A stretch of 64,000 nt of DNA from Spirodela intermedia (GCA_902729315.2 LR746268.1:2597501-2661500); one strand, 5' to 3'; positions 53,701 to 64,000 are shown, counted from the stretch's first letter. Notes: a model not told the origin generated them from the sequence alone. A program made the numbers and translations.

Positions 53701-54256
53701 TCTTTACCCAAAACGAAGTAACCCACTATTTTCTTCCAAAGCATTTGTGATCAGAAGTACGGAGCACAAAATAACGGTGGCAAACGAGGGGGATCTCCAG
53801 TCCCGCAAAACCCATATGACTTTTACCCCGTCGGGTTGATTGTCTCAGTCAGATCATGAGAAGCAGCCATCCAAAGGAAAACACAAAGAGAGAGCAGAAG
53901 GGAGAATCAGTACCCCTTTCCCGGTCATGTAGCCGCCGCTGACCTTGTCCGTGCAGACCGTGGCCTTGAAGAACCTCTCCTTCACCGGGCACCCAGCCTC
54001 TTCCATCTTTTCCCGAAGGAATTTAACCATGGGAACTGCTCGTCGTACGACCCCAAGAATCAGAAAGCGTGCGTGTGTGTCTGTGTAGAGAGAGAAAGAG
54101 CAACAGAGAAAGAGAAAGACAGAGAGAGAGAAAGAGATAAAGAGAGAGAGAGAACTCGTCCGTACGTTTCAAGCTCTTCCGGATCATACCCTCGCAGGCC
54201 TCCACCGTCATACCGCCATAGCCACCGCCGGAGCTGTCGCCGCCGGCGTCCTCCAT
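47717..54256 (-). CDS. ATP23: Mitochondrial inner membrane protease ATP23 homologue, complete, five exons
   Basis: M76-family zinc metalloprotease. In yeast it matures the Atp6 subunit and helps assemble the ATP synthase membrane sector from the intermembrane-space side; the human relative is called XRCC6BP1. Minus-strand exons: 54256-54166, 54035-53914, 49056-48919, 48589-48506 and 47854-47717, giving 190 aa plus TGA, close to the plant family length. Order: Gly/Ser-rich N-terminus, CEGMIRKSLKLPMVKFLREK, Cys-containing FKATVCTDKVSGGYMTGKG, then VVVCSNHLTFQDEVNQVI. The catalytic motif HELIH (residues 91-95) sits in IIHELIHAYDDCRA. It is followed by LNWTNCAHHACSEIRAAHLS, GDCHFKRELLRGHTKLRGHE and the conserved end CYNDTKPFDRAP. 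The start is the first ATG in frame; a TTG-led extension upstream is not used. Intron 2 is 4.9 kb, nearly nine times the coding length. Confidence 0.96.
49057..53913 (-). other. Large second intron of ATP23
   Basis: Bounded by donor GTACTG and acceptor TTTCAG on the minus strand. It contains no recognised gene or intact transposon. A 21-base string starting AAGGAAAAGTATGGTGCTC occurs twice about 55 bases apart (near 50248 and 50304). Its size suggests transposon-driven growth. Confidence 0.75.
54073..54152. repeat. GA-rich tract in ATP23 intron 1
   Basis: Short TGTGTG then GAGA-type repeats, directly downstream of the exon 1 donor on the minus strand (CT-rich there). This fits a polypyrimidine-rich short intron. 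Confidence 0.8.
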
Positions 54257-55030
54257 GGGTCTGGTCGGATTCAACAGGGCGCCAGTGGCCAAAGGTTATG
54301 GGAAAACGACACCGGCAGGTTTCTCCCGCCAGCGAATTCGGATCCCCATCGGGTCCATTGCACCGAGTCCTACCCGGTAAGGAAATTCGAAATCAGGTTC
54401 GAAATCAGGTCTTATTTGGTACCGCTTCGAGACGGGACTCTCGGAATCTTTGACGTCACGAAACCACTTCCAAAGCGGGTGAATTTCGCACTTGCCTGCA
54501 TGGGTCCCATCAGAATCCATGTGTAAACATAAGACACTCCCCTTGCACCCTATTAATTCCAAATAAGGCCACTTCTGAGGCCTATTTGGTCTAGTCAAAC
54601 ATGTCGACCCTGTATAAGTTAGGTCAAACGAGAGCGAGGGATCAGATGAGAGAGAAGTAGCAGAGAGATAACTAAGAGAGGGAGAGAGAGAGAGAGAGAG
54701 CTTGACCCATATTCGGGTGCTCAGTGGCAATATGCTTTGACTCCCTCCATGAGTGCCTTCTCTTCAAATCAATGAGGATGTGTCAATCTATTAGACAGAC
54801 ACGTAAGCAGCTAGTTGACCGAATACCATTTTCCAAAATGTATATAAAGTGAGCTATGTTTCAGAAAAAACTACCATTTTTACACTGCAATGTTGAGGGT
54901 AGTCGGTATATGTCAGATGATTTTAATCAATCGATAGAACCAACAAGGGCAAGAACAGTGGAAGTGAAGAAGAATGAAAGGAGAGAGATCAAATGAGAGA
55001 TAATTCGTTTAGCAGTTTAGGTTTCGTTGA
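54257..55030. other. Upstream region of ATP23
   Basis: Presumed promoter and 5' leader. It holds a GA run at about 54677-54701 (CT on the gene's sense strand). I see no clear TATA box; the minus-strand frame at 54296-54730 has no recognised domain. Confidence 0.45.
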
Positions 55031-55036
55031 CCAAAT

Positions 55037-55480
55037 ATTAGAATAATAAGCTCAAACAGCCAGACATGCATATGCCTCATGTTGTGCTGGGAATATGACT
55101 TCACACAACTTCTAAAGATACTACTAAAAGATTCAAGATACTACATATTCTTTTCTCAATCCTTCACACCCTTCGGTCAACATCAATTCTCAAGATCAGA
55201 GAGCAAGGACGGCATTCTCATATTCAAACCCATGTCTCAAAGGAGACGAAAAACATTCTAAAAATAATAGAATAATAACCTCAAATAAAAAGGCATGCAT
55301 ATGTCCCTTGTTGTGTTGGGAATATGAATTTACACAACTAAAAGTATTACTGAAAGATTTAAGGAAACTATCGATGATTCTCATGATCCTTCCCACCATT
55401 TAGTCAACCTCTATCCTAGATCGTGCATTTACAAGGACAGTATTCTCATATACTATCAAAGCCATTGGGAGCACTAATCA
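55037..55480. repeat. Two tandem copies of a 229-base unit related to AGP 3'-flanking DNA
   Basis: GAATAATAA at 55041 and 55270 starts two parallel segments sharing words such as GGGAATATGA and ACACAACT. The first unit also contains CTTCGGTCAAC, GGCATTCTC and TTCAAACCCATGTCT. These recur in the same order at about 60455-60530, next to the AGP gene, on the other side of the copia element. Confidence 0.75.
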
Positions 55481-55644
55481 TTGGGGAGAGAGCTATTGCT
55501 ATCATTCAAGTAGAAAGAAAGTGAGCAAGCAAAGTAAAAAAATCTGTTAAGGCCTTCTCAATTATAGGTATTTATACAAGTGGGTCAGATCTGTTGATTA
55601 GGTAATACTTACATTGAACCAGATCCGATTCAATTATGAACACA

Positions 55645-55679
<35 letters not shown>

Positions 55680-55728
55680 AAGTAAAATGATAAAAGAAGA
55701 AAAAAAAAATCTACTTCTCCAATATTCT
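55480..55728 (-). repeat. Probable 3' LTR of the copia element
   Basis: Lies directly after the polypurine tract. It shares the stretch around GGTAATACTTA-ATTGAACCAGAT...GATTCA-TTAT with 60160-60200, with mismatches. A (GA)n run at 55648-55676 has expanded here compared with the other LTR. Confidence 0.5.
55648..55676. repeat. (GA)n microsatellite within the 3' LTR
   Basis: A pure GA run; the other LTR has only GGAGAGAG at the matching place (about 60200), so the run grew after insertion. Confidence 0.9.
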
Positions 55729-58700
55729 CCCTCAAGTTGGTGAGTGAATGGCATCTTTCCAACTTGAAAGCTAATCTCTAAAAAATTGATCAATTTAATC
55801 CTTTGGTGAGGATATTAATTAGTTGGTCCTGTGTGGAGACATGATGTGCAAATTTCACCACTATCTAATATTTTTTTGAAGAATCTATCAATGTCAATAT
55901 CTTTAGTTCAATCAACAACTCATTAGATTGTATTGCTTATAATTGATTTATTGTCACAATAGAACTCAATTAGGCCTTGTCACTTAACTCTAAGATCCCT
56001 TAAGATCCACTTCACCCACAAAACTTCACATATGCCTTATGATATAGTTTTAAATTTAGATTCTACAATTGATTGTGCCACCACTTGTTGCCTATTACTC
56101 CTCCATATTATAATATTGCCTTCGAAGAATATGCAATAACCCGAAGTTGATCATCAATTAATAATAGAACCTATATTATCAGCAATAATATAAATTTTTA
56201 AATTTATGTTATTATTTTTCCTAAGCATAATCCTCCTATCAAGGGTCCTTTATAAATATACTAAAACTTTATCTACGACTAGAAGATGAACCTTCCTAAG
56301 TTTATACATAAATTGGCTAAGAACTTCTACCAAATATGTACTGTCTAATCTATAGATAAATTGGCTAAGAATAAAGGTAGATTAACTTTCCCACAAAATA
56401 TTGATATCCTAAGGTATCTATGTCTACTCTCTTTTGCTTCTCAAAACTTTTGGTTATGATTTATAAGAGTACTTATGGTTTACATCATAACTTCCTAACT
56501 TTTTCAAGAATGTCAATAATGTACTTATGGATATGAATATCCCTTATTTCAAGTAAGCAACTTCAAATGCCAAAAAAATATTTTAGTTTTTCTGACATCT
56601 TAATATCACACTCCTTTAATAAACACTTATTCAAATGTTCCATTTTTTCTCATCATTTTATGTCACTATTTTATCATCTACATAAACTAGAAGGATTGTA
56701 ATTCCCCCTAAAGATTAATATTTAATGAATAAAATATGATCCACATTGCTAGGTTTATGTTTGATCTTTATATCACCTTTGAGAATATCTCAAACCATGT
56801 CCTCAAAGATTGTTTGTTCATATAAAGTTTTCTTTAACCTACATACTACATCCTTGTCATAATCAATATTGCAACCCTTAAATCTCGTCATCAAGTACTC
56901 CTATAGAAAGTCATTTTTCACATCATGTATGTCTCAATCATAATTAGTTATTAACAAGAGTACAATTCTAATGGTATCTATCTTTGCAGCTAAGACAAAT
57001 GTTTCTAAATAATCTATATCATAAGTTTGAGGCTTGCCTTTAGTGACTAATCTATTTTTATATCTTTATATGGTTACATCAGTCTTATATTAATAGTGTA
57101 TATCTATTTATATCAGACTAACTTCTTCCTATGGTAACTTGACTAGGTCTCATATTTTGTTCTTTTTTAACTCTTCTCTCTTTTAACCCATAGTATTCTT
57201 CTATTCTTCATAAGGTATTGTCCCAGTTACATTTGACGTAATAGTTATGTAAGTAAGAGAAGTGAGAAATGTTCCATAAGAGGGAGATAGATATATAAAT
57301 GGCATAATTAAAAAATAGAATACTTAAGATTTCTAAAATATTTTCTCTTTCCTTTTCTAAGTTGGTAGGCCTTCTTGATTTTCTTCTAAAAATGACGATT
57401 TAACAATTTCTTCTTGAATATTATCACTTTCAAAAGATAGAGTAAGTGCAATCTCCTCAAACACCATGTTCAAAGGATGTGTAATTTCATTGCAAAATGG
57501 CATTAGTAATTTGAAGTTTTCACCTTCTTGTTTTCCACCATCATCCTTAGATATAATTTCTCCTTCAAGGGAAATATTTTTAGTATTAAAAAATGATTTG
57601 TGGTTTCTAAAAATCACATCAATTGATGAAAAATACTTTCTTAATAAAAATTGAAACATTTATATTCTTTCTTAGTATTCAAATATCTAATAAGAATATA
57701 TTTTAGTGCTCTAAGGTCAAGCTTCTCTATACTTTAATCATGATTGTGGGCATATGTCACCATCCAAAGATGTTAAGAATCAAATCCATCTTTAATTTGA
57801 CATACAAGTAATAACATGAAAGAACATCTGATGGACTCTTAAATCCTAAGATCCTTGTTGGTAATTGATTTATGTGGTGAATGACTCTTAAGAACACTTC
57901 TCTCCAAATAACCTTTTATTATCCTATATTGAAATATAAGTACTTTAACTATTAATAAGCATCCATTCTTCCTCTCAACTATCGTATTTTGTTTTGGGGT
58001 GTTGACATAGAATGATTTATGATGATTACTTACTTTTGAAGAAGCCATTGATCTCTAACATTATCTAATCTAAATATTTTGATTGTTGTCTCAAATTGAT
58101 TATTAGTTACTATACAAAATTGTTGAACTAATTTACTCTACTTAATATTTATGATTTAGTAAATAAATTAATTAGTTTTCAAATAATCATCTATAAAAAT
58201 GATGAATCATCTTGCTTCTAAGATACTTGAAGGTCATCACATCATCACACATCGTAATATAAACAAGTGAGAATGGAGTAGTACTACATAAATCACTCAT
58301 GGGTAGAGATGCCTTCGCCTTACAAATTCACATACATCACATTTAAAACATTTAACATTAAACTTGGAAAAAAAATAGAAATAAAATTTTCACTATTTTT
58401 AACAAAAGATGACCAAGATGATGATGATATAACAATAATCATTTTTACGTGCAGTAGGTTTTCCATCTTCTTGCCTTGATGAAGATTGCAAGCCCACCAT
58501 GTAAGTACTCTACACACATCCAATACTCATATTTGTTACCTTATTGTATGCATCACATATATCATTATTAGTAGTCACCTTACAATTTATATCATCAATT
58601 AATTTTTTAATGATATCTAATGAATCAATTTTCACATTACCTATACTACTTATAAAAATCAATGATTCATCAATTGTGGCCACTTTTCTACAACATAGGC

Positions 58701-59984
58701 AAAGATGATTAGTTAAGAAAATTTTAAGATATTATTTATATAGTTAGTGGCTCTAGTATTAAAGATCCAACCTGTCGTTAACTTGTAGCACTTTGTCTAT
58801 CATATATAATGAATTGTCTGTTGTATATAATGCAAAAGATCATGGAGAGGAACTTGTAGAGCTAAATGTCAAAGCTAATGTTAACTTCTCAATCTCAACC
58901 TATTGTACTAGTAGCACTTTGATAGTGTTTGTCTCCAATGTTTTTGCTTTGTTCAGAGTTGACATGGTGGTAAGATGAACTTGGCCTCTAAGTTGAGGTC
59001 ATATGTGAAGCTTATAATAGTTGTCAATGGGGTGCCATGATCACTTACAATAGATGCATCCTTATGGTCAGTTACAATTGTCAAGGGGGTGTCATGTTAT
59101 CCCTATGGTCACCTTTCTTCACTTTGGGGCTTGGTTTGTGTCTTAGAGCTTCTATATCTTATGTTTAACAATAAATGTCAAGTTATCCATGAATTTTGAT
59201 TGTAGCATAAGGTTTTTCCTACTCTCTTGATTTCTAACTAGTGCAATGACTTCTTTTAGGTATAGAATTTTCTCTTCTTGGAATTTGAGCTTGTGTTTGA
59301 TCATACATGAGATTAAGCTCATTAAGGAATTTGTAAATTTGATCATTCTCAATATATGTCCAAAAAAAAGACATCTTCTAGAGCTCATGTGATAATTGAC
59401 CTATATCAGTCAAGTTCTAGTCATAAAGACTTCAATTCATTTGTATATTCTTTAACTAATTTTGTGTCATGTTTTAGAGTCATCACATTTGACTCAAGCC
59501 TAAAAATGTAGACTTCATCAAGTTCCTCTAAAAAACCTTTGCTAGTATTTTTTCAAATATCTTTTTTGATCTAAAGACACATAATTTATGTTGATTTTTA
59601 AGGTCATAGCACTCTAGAGCCATGACTTAATTTTAGCATCCTCTTTATTTTCATTGTCTAAATCTTAGATCATTTGATTTTGGTTCCAGATCTAGGATGT
59701 GGTCTAGTTTATCTTTTCATGTGAGAATCACTTCAATGAACTCACTCAATTATAATAAGTTCTTGTCATTCAATTTGAATTCACTCACAATGTTTTGCAG
59801 GTGTAGAACATATTTTGGTATATTAGTGATCTTAATTGTTGAGGAAGTCATATTTGTCACCCCAGATATAGAAGAAGCACTATGTCTTCAGGCAGCAAGT
59901 ATTATGATCCTACTCTCCTTGAGTAATTGTTGGATAGAAGTAAACAAGGGTCTTAAAATAATAGTGCCAAATACTCCATTTCTC

Positions 59985-60235
59985 TAGAAGATATATATCC
60001 GTTCTCTCACCTCTTGATGAGAGAGGAGAGGTCTGGAAATTGAGGGAGACCTTTTATAACAACAAAAAATACCCTGAAATGTTGAAAATATCACATTCAA
60101 CCAAGATCTTGAAAAATTATACTGAATAACACAAGAATGATTGAAAATTATACTGGGTAATACTTATACTGAATCAGAATAGATTCACTTATAAACAAAA
60201 GGAGAGAGTAGAAGAATAACACAAGAATTCTCCCA
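59985..60235 (-). repeat. Probable 5' LTR of the copia element
   Basis: Adjacent to the gag start and partly alignable with 55480-55728 (GGTAATACTTATACTGAATCAG and what follows). The alignment is weak in the left half, so the boundaries are approximate. Confidence 0.45.
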
Positions 60236-60415
60236 AGCATGATTGATTTAAACTAAATAAATGGTTGAGAAATCCAAGCGTGCGGGCTTTGTTTGCGTTA
60301 TTTTACTCTGTATTTTTTTGGGGGACGACGTAGGAGTTTTGGCGACGACCGCGGGGCGACTCTGGCTCCGAGAAGATGAAGAAGCCGGCAAGTACTGCCG
60401 CCGTTGTGGCAGAGA
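60214..60415 (-). pseudogene. Partial duplicate of the AGP gene 3' end
   Basis: Aligns in the same orientation with 60536-60794, which includes the last codons and 3' flank of the arabinogalactan protein gene. The duplicate retains a recognisable GPI-signal end (AAVLAGFFIF), but the stop codon position reads TCG instead of TAG, so the frame runs on. It lacks about 45 bases present in the gene's flank. The 5' part of the gene is absent, so it cannot make the protein. Confidence 0.8.
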
Positions 60416-60742
60416 TTCAAGCAAACTATTGATTATTCTCTCGATCTTTTTCTCCCTTCGGTCAACCTCAGTCCTCAAGATCATGCACATGCGATTACGG
60501 CATTCTCGTTTTCAAACCCATGTCTGAAAGGAAACGAATAACACAAATTCTTCGGACAGCATGCTTGATTTAAAATCAATAAATGGTTGAGGAAAAAAAT
60601 ACAAGTGTTGGGCCTTTGTTTGCGTTATTTTACTCAGACATAGAGCGAGATGAAGATACGAACTCTTGACTTTTTTTTTTCTAAAGGGTCATGACAGTCG
60701 CCGTAGGAGATTTTGGCGACGATGGTGTGACGACTCCGGCTC

Positions 60743-61294
60743 CTAGAAGAGGAAGAAGCCCGCAAGCGCTGCAGCCGCAGCGGCGGCGGCAGAGCTTGCT
60801 GTCGCCGTGGAAGCTCCGCTGTCGTCGGCGGCGGGGGCATCAGCAGGAGATCCTCCCGTAGTTGGCCCATCCGCCACCGGCCCGAGGCCTCCCTCGTCAC
60901 CGCCGTCGATGGGCGCGTCTGCGTTGTCCCCCGGCGCCTCTGCCACCGGAGATGGGGTGGCGCCACCGCCGGCGGAGCCGGCGGGTGGCGCCGCCGGTGA
61001 GGCAGCGACAGCGGGAGCCGGGGGAGAAGCGGCGGGAGCGCCGTCACTGGCGGCCACCGGGGCCACAACTGGCGTCTCGCCGGCAACCGGCGGTGAGACG
61101 GGGGCCGGGGAAACCGTGGAAGCAGCGGGGGAAACGGTGGGGGAGACGGTGGCGCGGGCAGTTGCTGGGGCGGCGGCGCCGGCGGCAGGCGAAGAGGTGG
61201 GACTGGTGGCGGGGCCCTGGGCGCCGGCACCGGCGACCAGACCGACGACGACGAAGAAGAAGATGAAGAGGAATGTGGGCTGCCGTCTCGCCAT
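60743..61294 (-). CDS. Classical arabinogalactan protein (AGP), intronless
   Basis: Secreted, GPI-anchored cell-surface proteoglycan backbone, 183 aa. Residues 1-26 form a signal peptide (hydrophobic core FLFIFFFVVVGLVAGAGA). A Pro/Ala/Ser/Thr-rich region full of AP, SP, TP and VSP dipeptides follows (VSPTVSPAASTVSPAPVSPP); these are the sites of Pro hydroxylation and arabinogalactan addition. Then comes a short acidic Gly-rich part (DNADAPIDGGDEGG). The C-terminus has small residues for GPI attachment (DDSGAS) and the hydrophobic tail AAAAAAAALAGFFLF, then TAG. The ATG at 61294 is the one that gives a signal peptide; frame openness upstream of it is leader sequence. The gene is strongly GC-rich. 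The specific AGP cannot be named, since the backbone is low-complexity. Confidence 0.88.
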   Translation of the reverse strand: MARRQPTFLFIFFFVVVGLVAGAGAQGPATSPTSSPAAGAAAPATARATVSPTVSPAASTVSPAPVSPPVAGETPVVAPVAASDGAPAASPPAPAVAASPAAPPAGSAGGGATPSPVAEAPGDNADAPIDGGDEGGLGPVADGPTTGGSPADAPAADDSGASTATASSAAAAAAAALAGFFLF

Positions 61295-61411
61295 TACAGG
61301 GGAAGAGTGGAGGTTGACGACGGCGAGAGTTAGGGTTACAGGAGAAGGTGGTGGAGGAGGATGAATGTGGCCGTGGGAGATGGGTGGAGGGTGCAGTCCC
61401 ATGAGGGTCTT

Positions 61412-61418
61412 CTTATAG
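61412..61418 (-). promoter_or_regulatory. Candidate TATA box of the AGP gene
   Basis: Minus strand reads CTATAAG, about 120 bases upstream of the ATG. The position and motif fit, but a single match of this length is weak evidence. Confidence 0.45.
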
Positions 61419-61619
61419 ACATGAAGGAGTACGTGGGGAGGGAGAGAGGGACGGGCGGTGGGGATTGGGTGGGTCCAGGAATAGCAGTTACTCTCAGTTA
61501 GAACGACCACTTGTTTTGTCATATTGTGGACGGACGACCAAGAAAGGGGGTCCGAGGAATGGTCGAGGGGGTTGAGTTGTCGTGAGGTGGATTTCTATAT
61601 TTGATGTGGGTTGACTTCA

Positions 61620-61624
<5 letters not shown>

Positions 61625-61709
<85 letters not shown>
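61625..61709. repeat. Long (CT)n microsatellite, about 42 units, upstream of AGP
   Basis: An uninterrupted CT run on the plus strand (GA on the AGP sense strand), about 330 bases upstream of the AGP start codon. It is the longest simple repeat in the window. GA runs in plant promoters can bind BBR/BPC GAGA factors. Confidence 0.97.
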
Positions 61710-61711
<2 letters not shown>

Positions 61712-62950
61712 GCATATATGTATATATATATATTTGCACGTAGGTCCGTACATATATCTTTCTTTGTCATATTGTCGCAAGGACCAGAGAGGATGTCCTT
61801 TCGATATATCATATTGGAATTCACTAGTTATTCAATCGATCACCTTGGTCTTTAAACGAGATTGTAAGAGATTTTGGAGGTGTCACGTTGTTGGAATCAC
61901 GTATTCGGTAAAGAAAAAACTTGTAGCTTTGAAAATTGGAGTATTGTGAGAAACTATACGTGGAAGGAAGAGTTATTTACCAAATGATAACAAATAGTAT
62001 TATAAAATGGACGAGATAAGAAATTCCAGCTAAGAGGTAGAAAATCAATATTTTCATTCAATTGAGTTATTTGAATATGGATTTATTATATAATTAGGCC
62101 TTCATTTGGTAAGTAAACTAGTCATTTGCCCAATTTCTAGTCATTTGAAATCCTATTCTAGCATTTCAATCGTCTTATTAAACCCAATTAGTAAAGACAT
62201 TCGCACTTTAATTTCTACGTGACTAATAAATGCTGTTTATGGCTTTACAATAAAGTTAGATTCACCCTTTTATTATTTTTATAAAGTTTTTAAGATGGTA
62301 AACACAAATTTTAAATAGAAAATTACTAAACATATGATAAAACGTATGGAATTATTTGCCTACCTTTTTACATACCTAATGAGATAAAAGTTACTATGTC
62401 ACTAAGAGGGTAACGTATTAGAAAGACTTGAAATAGATAACATAGCATTACCTTGGTTCACTAGCGAAACTATAATTGGGTGACCAACTTAGTCATCTGA
62501 AAAACAAAATAAAAAATCATGTAGAAATGAAGCATATTTTTTTGGGCAAATTACTATACTTAGAAATCATTACATTCTAGTAAAGGATATATATATACAT
62601 ACGGATTAACAAAGATTAGGATAATATTAATTTCAAAGACGTTTTGAATTTTAGGGTTGCTTCACCTTCTATTGCATACCCCATATTGATCTTTTTACAT
62701 AATAATTTATTCATTTCATGGGGAAGACATGTAACCGATGATAGAAATTGTTAGTTATAATATTTATATTCAAAGTTCATCTTTTGTGGCTCAAATTGTT
62801 TAGCTGAAAATTATAGCAGAGTTAGATATAATATTCCTCCATTTTTCCCCTCTAAACTCCCCATTTGAGACCCAAATATCTGAACTAGACTAGATTTTAT
62901 AGTATCTAAGTTAAATCGGGAACTCGACTATCTATCAAGCGGAAAACCCC
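61710..62950. other. AT-rich intergenic region, no gene recognised
   Basis: Begins with a short (AT)n stretch near 61715-61732. Nothing with coding character was seen; stops are dense in all frames. Confidence 0.55.
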
Positions 62951-62984
62951 ATTCTATAGGCTCCAACGTAATCACAACACCAGA

Positions 62985-63110
62985 ACTTACGTGGGCCTTA
63001 TTGGGCCAACAGAGGCGTGTGTTCCTAGGCTATTATACAGAAGCCCATTAGGCCCATAAGCGCACCTCCTAGGGTTAGGGCATCCCTTGCGGCTGCAGTC
63101 ACCGCCCAGT
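62985..63110 (+). promoter_or_regulatory. Possible housekeeping-type promoter (site II plus telo-box-like motif)
   Basis: TGGGCC occurs at 62992-62997 and 63002-63007, and its reverse complement GGCCCA at 63051-63056. AGGGTTAGGG (telo-box-like on the opposite strand) is at 63071-63080, with a TATA-like CTATTATAC between them. Site II and telo-box pairs are typical of ribosomal-protein and other growth-related promoters. The direction and the gene served are not established. Confidence 0.4.
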
Positions 63111-63948
63111 CATGGAAGCAGCAGTTGCACCACGTCGCAACGTAATTGCAGGAGTGGGGCGGGTGGTAGTAGGCGGGGGGTCCTGTGTGGGCACATGATA
63201 ACAACAGGGGCCTATGGAGGGGCGGAGCTTAGGGGGCACGGTGACCCGACCACCCTGGCCCAGCAACCCGTCCCTGGCCGGGCACGCACAGCGACCCGGC
63301 ACGTGCCGCCCTCCCCCATTGTCGGCTCCACCGACAGCGCCTCCCGTTGAGGACAAGCTCACATGCCTGTCCCCTTCGACGATTGCACCATCTCACCTCA
63401 TTCACGTCCCTGCTGCTTCCATTATCGCTCCATCTTCATCGTCCACGCGCCATTAATTCCCGTATTTCCAGCTTTCTTTGGCTGGTTTCTCCGCACGTGC
63501 GAATCACCAGGATTCCTGTGTCCGTGGCCTCGTAGCTCAGTGGATATGTCTAAAATATTCTGGTGGATAATTTTTAGCGTACATCTTTAGTTCTACTACT
63601 CTAGTCGAGGCTTATTTTATGGGTCTCGCGTGGAATGTAAGGGGCTTTCCCACACGTGTGAGCCCGGCGGCGAAAAATATTTGGGTTTTCTCGCAGCTCC
63701 GTCTGCTCATCGACGTGTTGAAATGATCAGTTCATAGTCGATGAACATATATCGACATCGTATTTACGCTAAATCCTGATGATTCGACATCGATATCGAC
63801 GTTGTGGTTCGTTTGATGGGTCTCGGTGGAATTTGATAGGCCTCCACGCGTTCCGGATTCGACCGCTAAATCCCGGGCTTTCGGTTTCTCGGATGTCGAT
63901 GGGGGCAAAATACTTGGGAAGGAAGTTTGTTTCTTCTCCTTGAGGGTG
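63111..63948. other. GC-rich region after the possible promoter, no gene assembled
   Basis: A 28-codon frame starts at 63112, just downstream of the promoter-like motifs, but matches nothing recognised. Two segments about 200 bases apart (near 63620 and 63820) share GGGTCTCG and TGGAAT, suggesting a degenerate tandem duplication. A tRNA-like A-box string at about 63531 is not part of a tRNA. Confidence 0.35.
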
Positions 63949-64000
63949 ATGGAGAAGACCGGCTCTGAGGTGAAACTTGAAGGGTTTCTCATATCTCCTG
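63949..64000 (+). CDS. Possible start of a gene running off the window (17 codons)
   Basis: An ATG with G at +4 opens a frame (MEKTGSEVKLEGFLISP) that stays open to the window end. The DNA upstream could be its leader. The fragment is too short to name or to separate from chance. Confidence 0.25.
   Translation, partial: MEKTGSEVKLEGFLISP

Larger units (their letters stand above)
55450..60235 (-). mobile_element. Decayed Ty1/copia LTR retrotransposon
   Basis: Read on the minus strand, the domain order is gag, integrase, reverse transcriptase, RNase H, as in copia. Gag is seen at 59152-59670 (ENKEDAKIKSWL; LYLKEVIALVRNQESRKNLM). The integrase end is at 57839-58048 (STPKQNTIVERK-like). The RT core LLVYVDD lies at 56673-56690. 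An RNase H remnant is near 55930-55980 (IEFYCDNKSI). All parts carry many stops and frameshifts, so it is dead. A polypurine tract (TTGAGGGAG on the minus strand, about 55728-55736) precedes the 3' LTR. The exact ends and target duplication could not be fixed by eye. Confidence 0.85.

Noticed and set aside
54257-54292. In-frame N-terminal extension of ATP23 (ATGALLNPTRP)
   Set aside because: It begins with TTG, not ATG. The ATG at 54256 gives a protein of normal family length.
60807-61364. 185-codon plus-strand frame opposite the AGP gene
   Set aside because: Ala/Gly/Thr-rich mirror of the AGP repeats; the minus-strand frame has a signal peptide, AGP dipeptides and a GPI tail.
61519-61949. 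Open frames reading Arg-Glu or Ser-Leu repeats
   Set aside because: Produced entirely by the (CT)n microsatellite; the same applies to GA/CT runs at 16.2, 22.1, 27.2, 31.9 and 54.1 kb.
63525-63580. tRNA-like start (TAGCTCAGTGGAT, A-box-like)
   Set aside because: No B-box, anticodon stem or acceptor pairing follows, so it is not a tRNA gene; at most a fragment.

Overview
This is a plant nuclear genome window. The genes are split by GT-AG introns and lie far apart in AT-rich intergenic DNA that holds decayed transposable elements and many (GA)n/(CT)n microsatellites. Two genes (BTB-TAZ protein and arabinogalactan protein) sit in sharply GC-rich islands, as is common in monocots. I would guess a commelinid, non-grass monocot (banana/ginger/palm type), but that is an inference from base composition only.

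Layout. 371-3475 (+): 3' part of a cytosolic prolyl-tRNA synthetase gene, with its 5' exons outside the window. 3476-9300: AT-rich intergenic DNA. 10003-12098 (-): a complete five-exon BTB/POZ-TAZ adaptor gene (370 aa) with a TATA box and upstream G-boxes. 12.9-19.4 kb: intergenic, including a GC-rich island at 16.6-17.1 kb and an orphan coding-like stretch at 17.4-17.6 kb. 19482-19884 (+): a small two-exon gene for a precursor of the GOLVEN/RGF/CLEL secreted peptide family (105 aa). 20-35 kb: gene-poor, including a 5.3-kb structure with long inverted arms (26.9-32.2 kb). 35539-46722 (+): a complete ten-exon ARP3 gene (427 aa). 47717-54256 (-): a complete five-exon ATP23 metalloprotease gene (190 aa), convergent with ARP3. 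55.4-60.2 kb (-): a decayed Ty1/copia retrotransposon. 60743-61294 (-): an intronless classical arabinogalactan protein gene (183 aa). 62.95-64 kb: a possible housekeeping promoter and a possible gene start at the window edge.

The genes do not form a pathway; this is an ordinary mix of translation (ProRS), ubiquitin-ligase adaptor (BTB-TAZ), peptide signalling (GLV/RGF), actin nucleation (ARP3), mitochondrial biogenesis (ATP23) and cell-wall glycoprotein (AGP) functions. For the spliced genes, exon junctions were chosen so that the reading frame and family similarity run unbroken. The exon lengths sum to whole codon numbers in each complete gene.

The least ordinary items are the GLV/RGF peptide gene with its His-rich middle, the partial duplication of the AGP 3' end beside a copia insertion, and the large inverted repeat whose arms carry a GA/CT tract. 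I did not find an obviously new multi-gene system.
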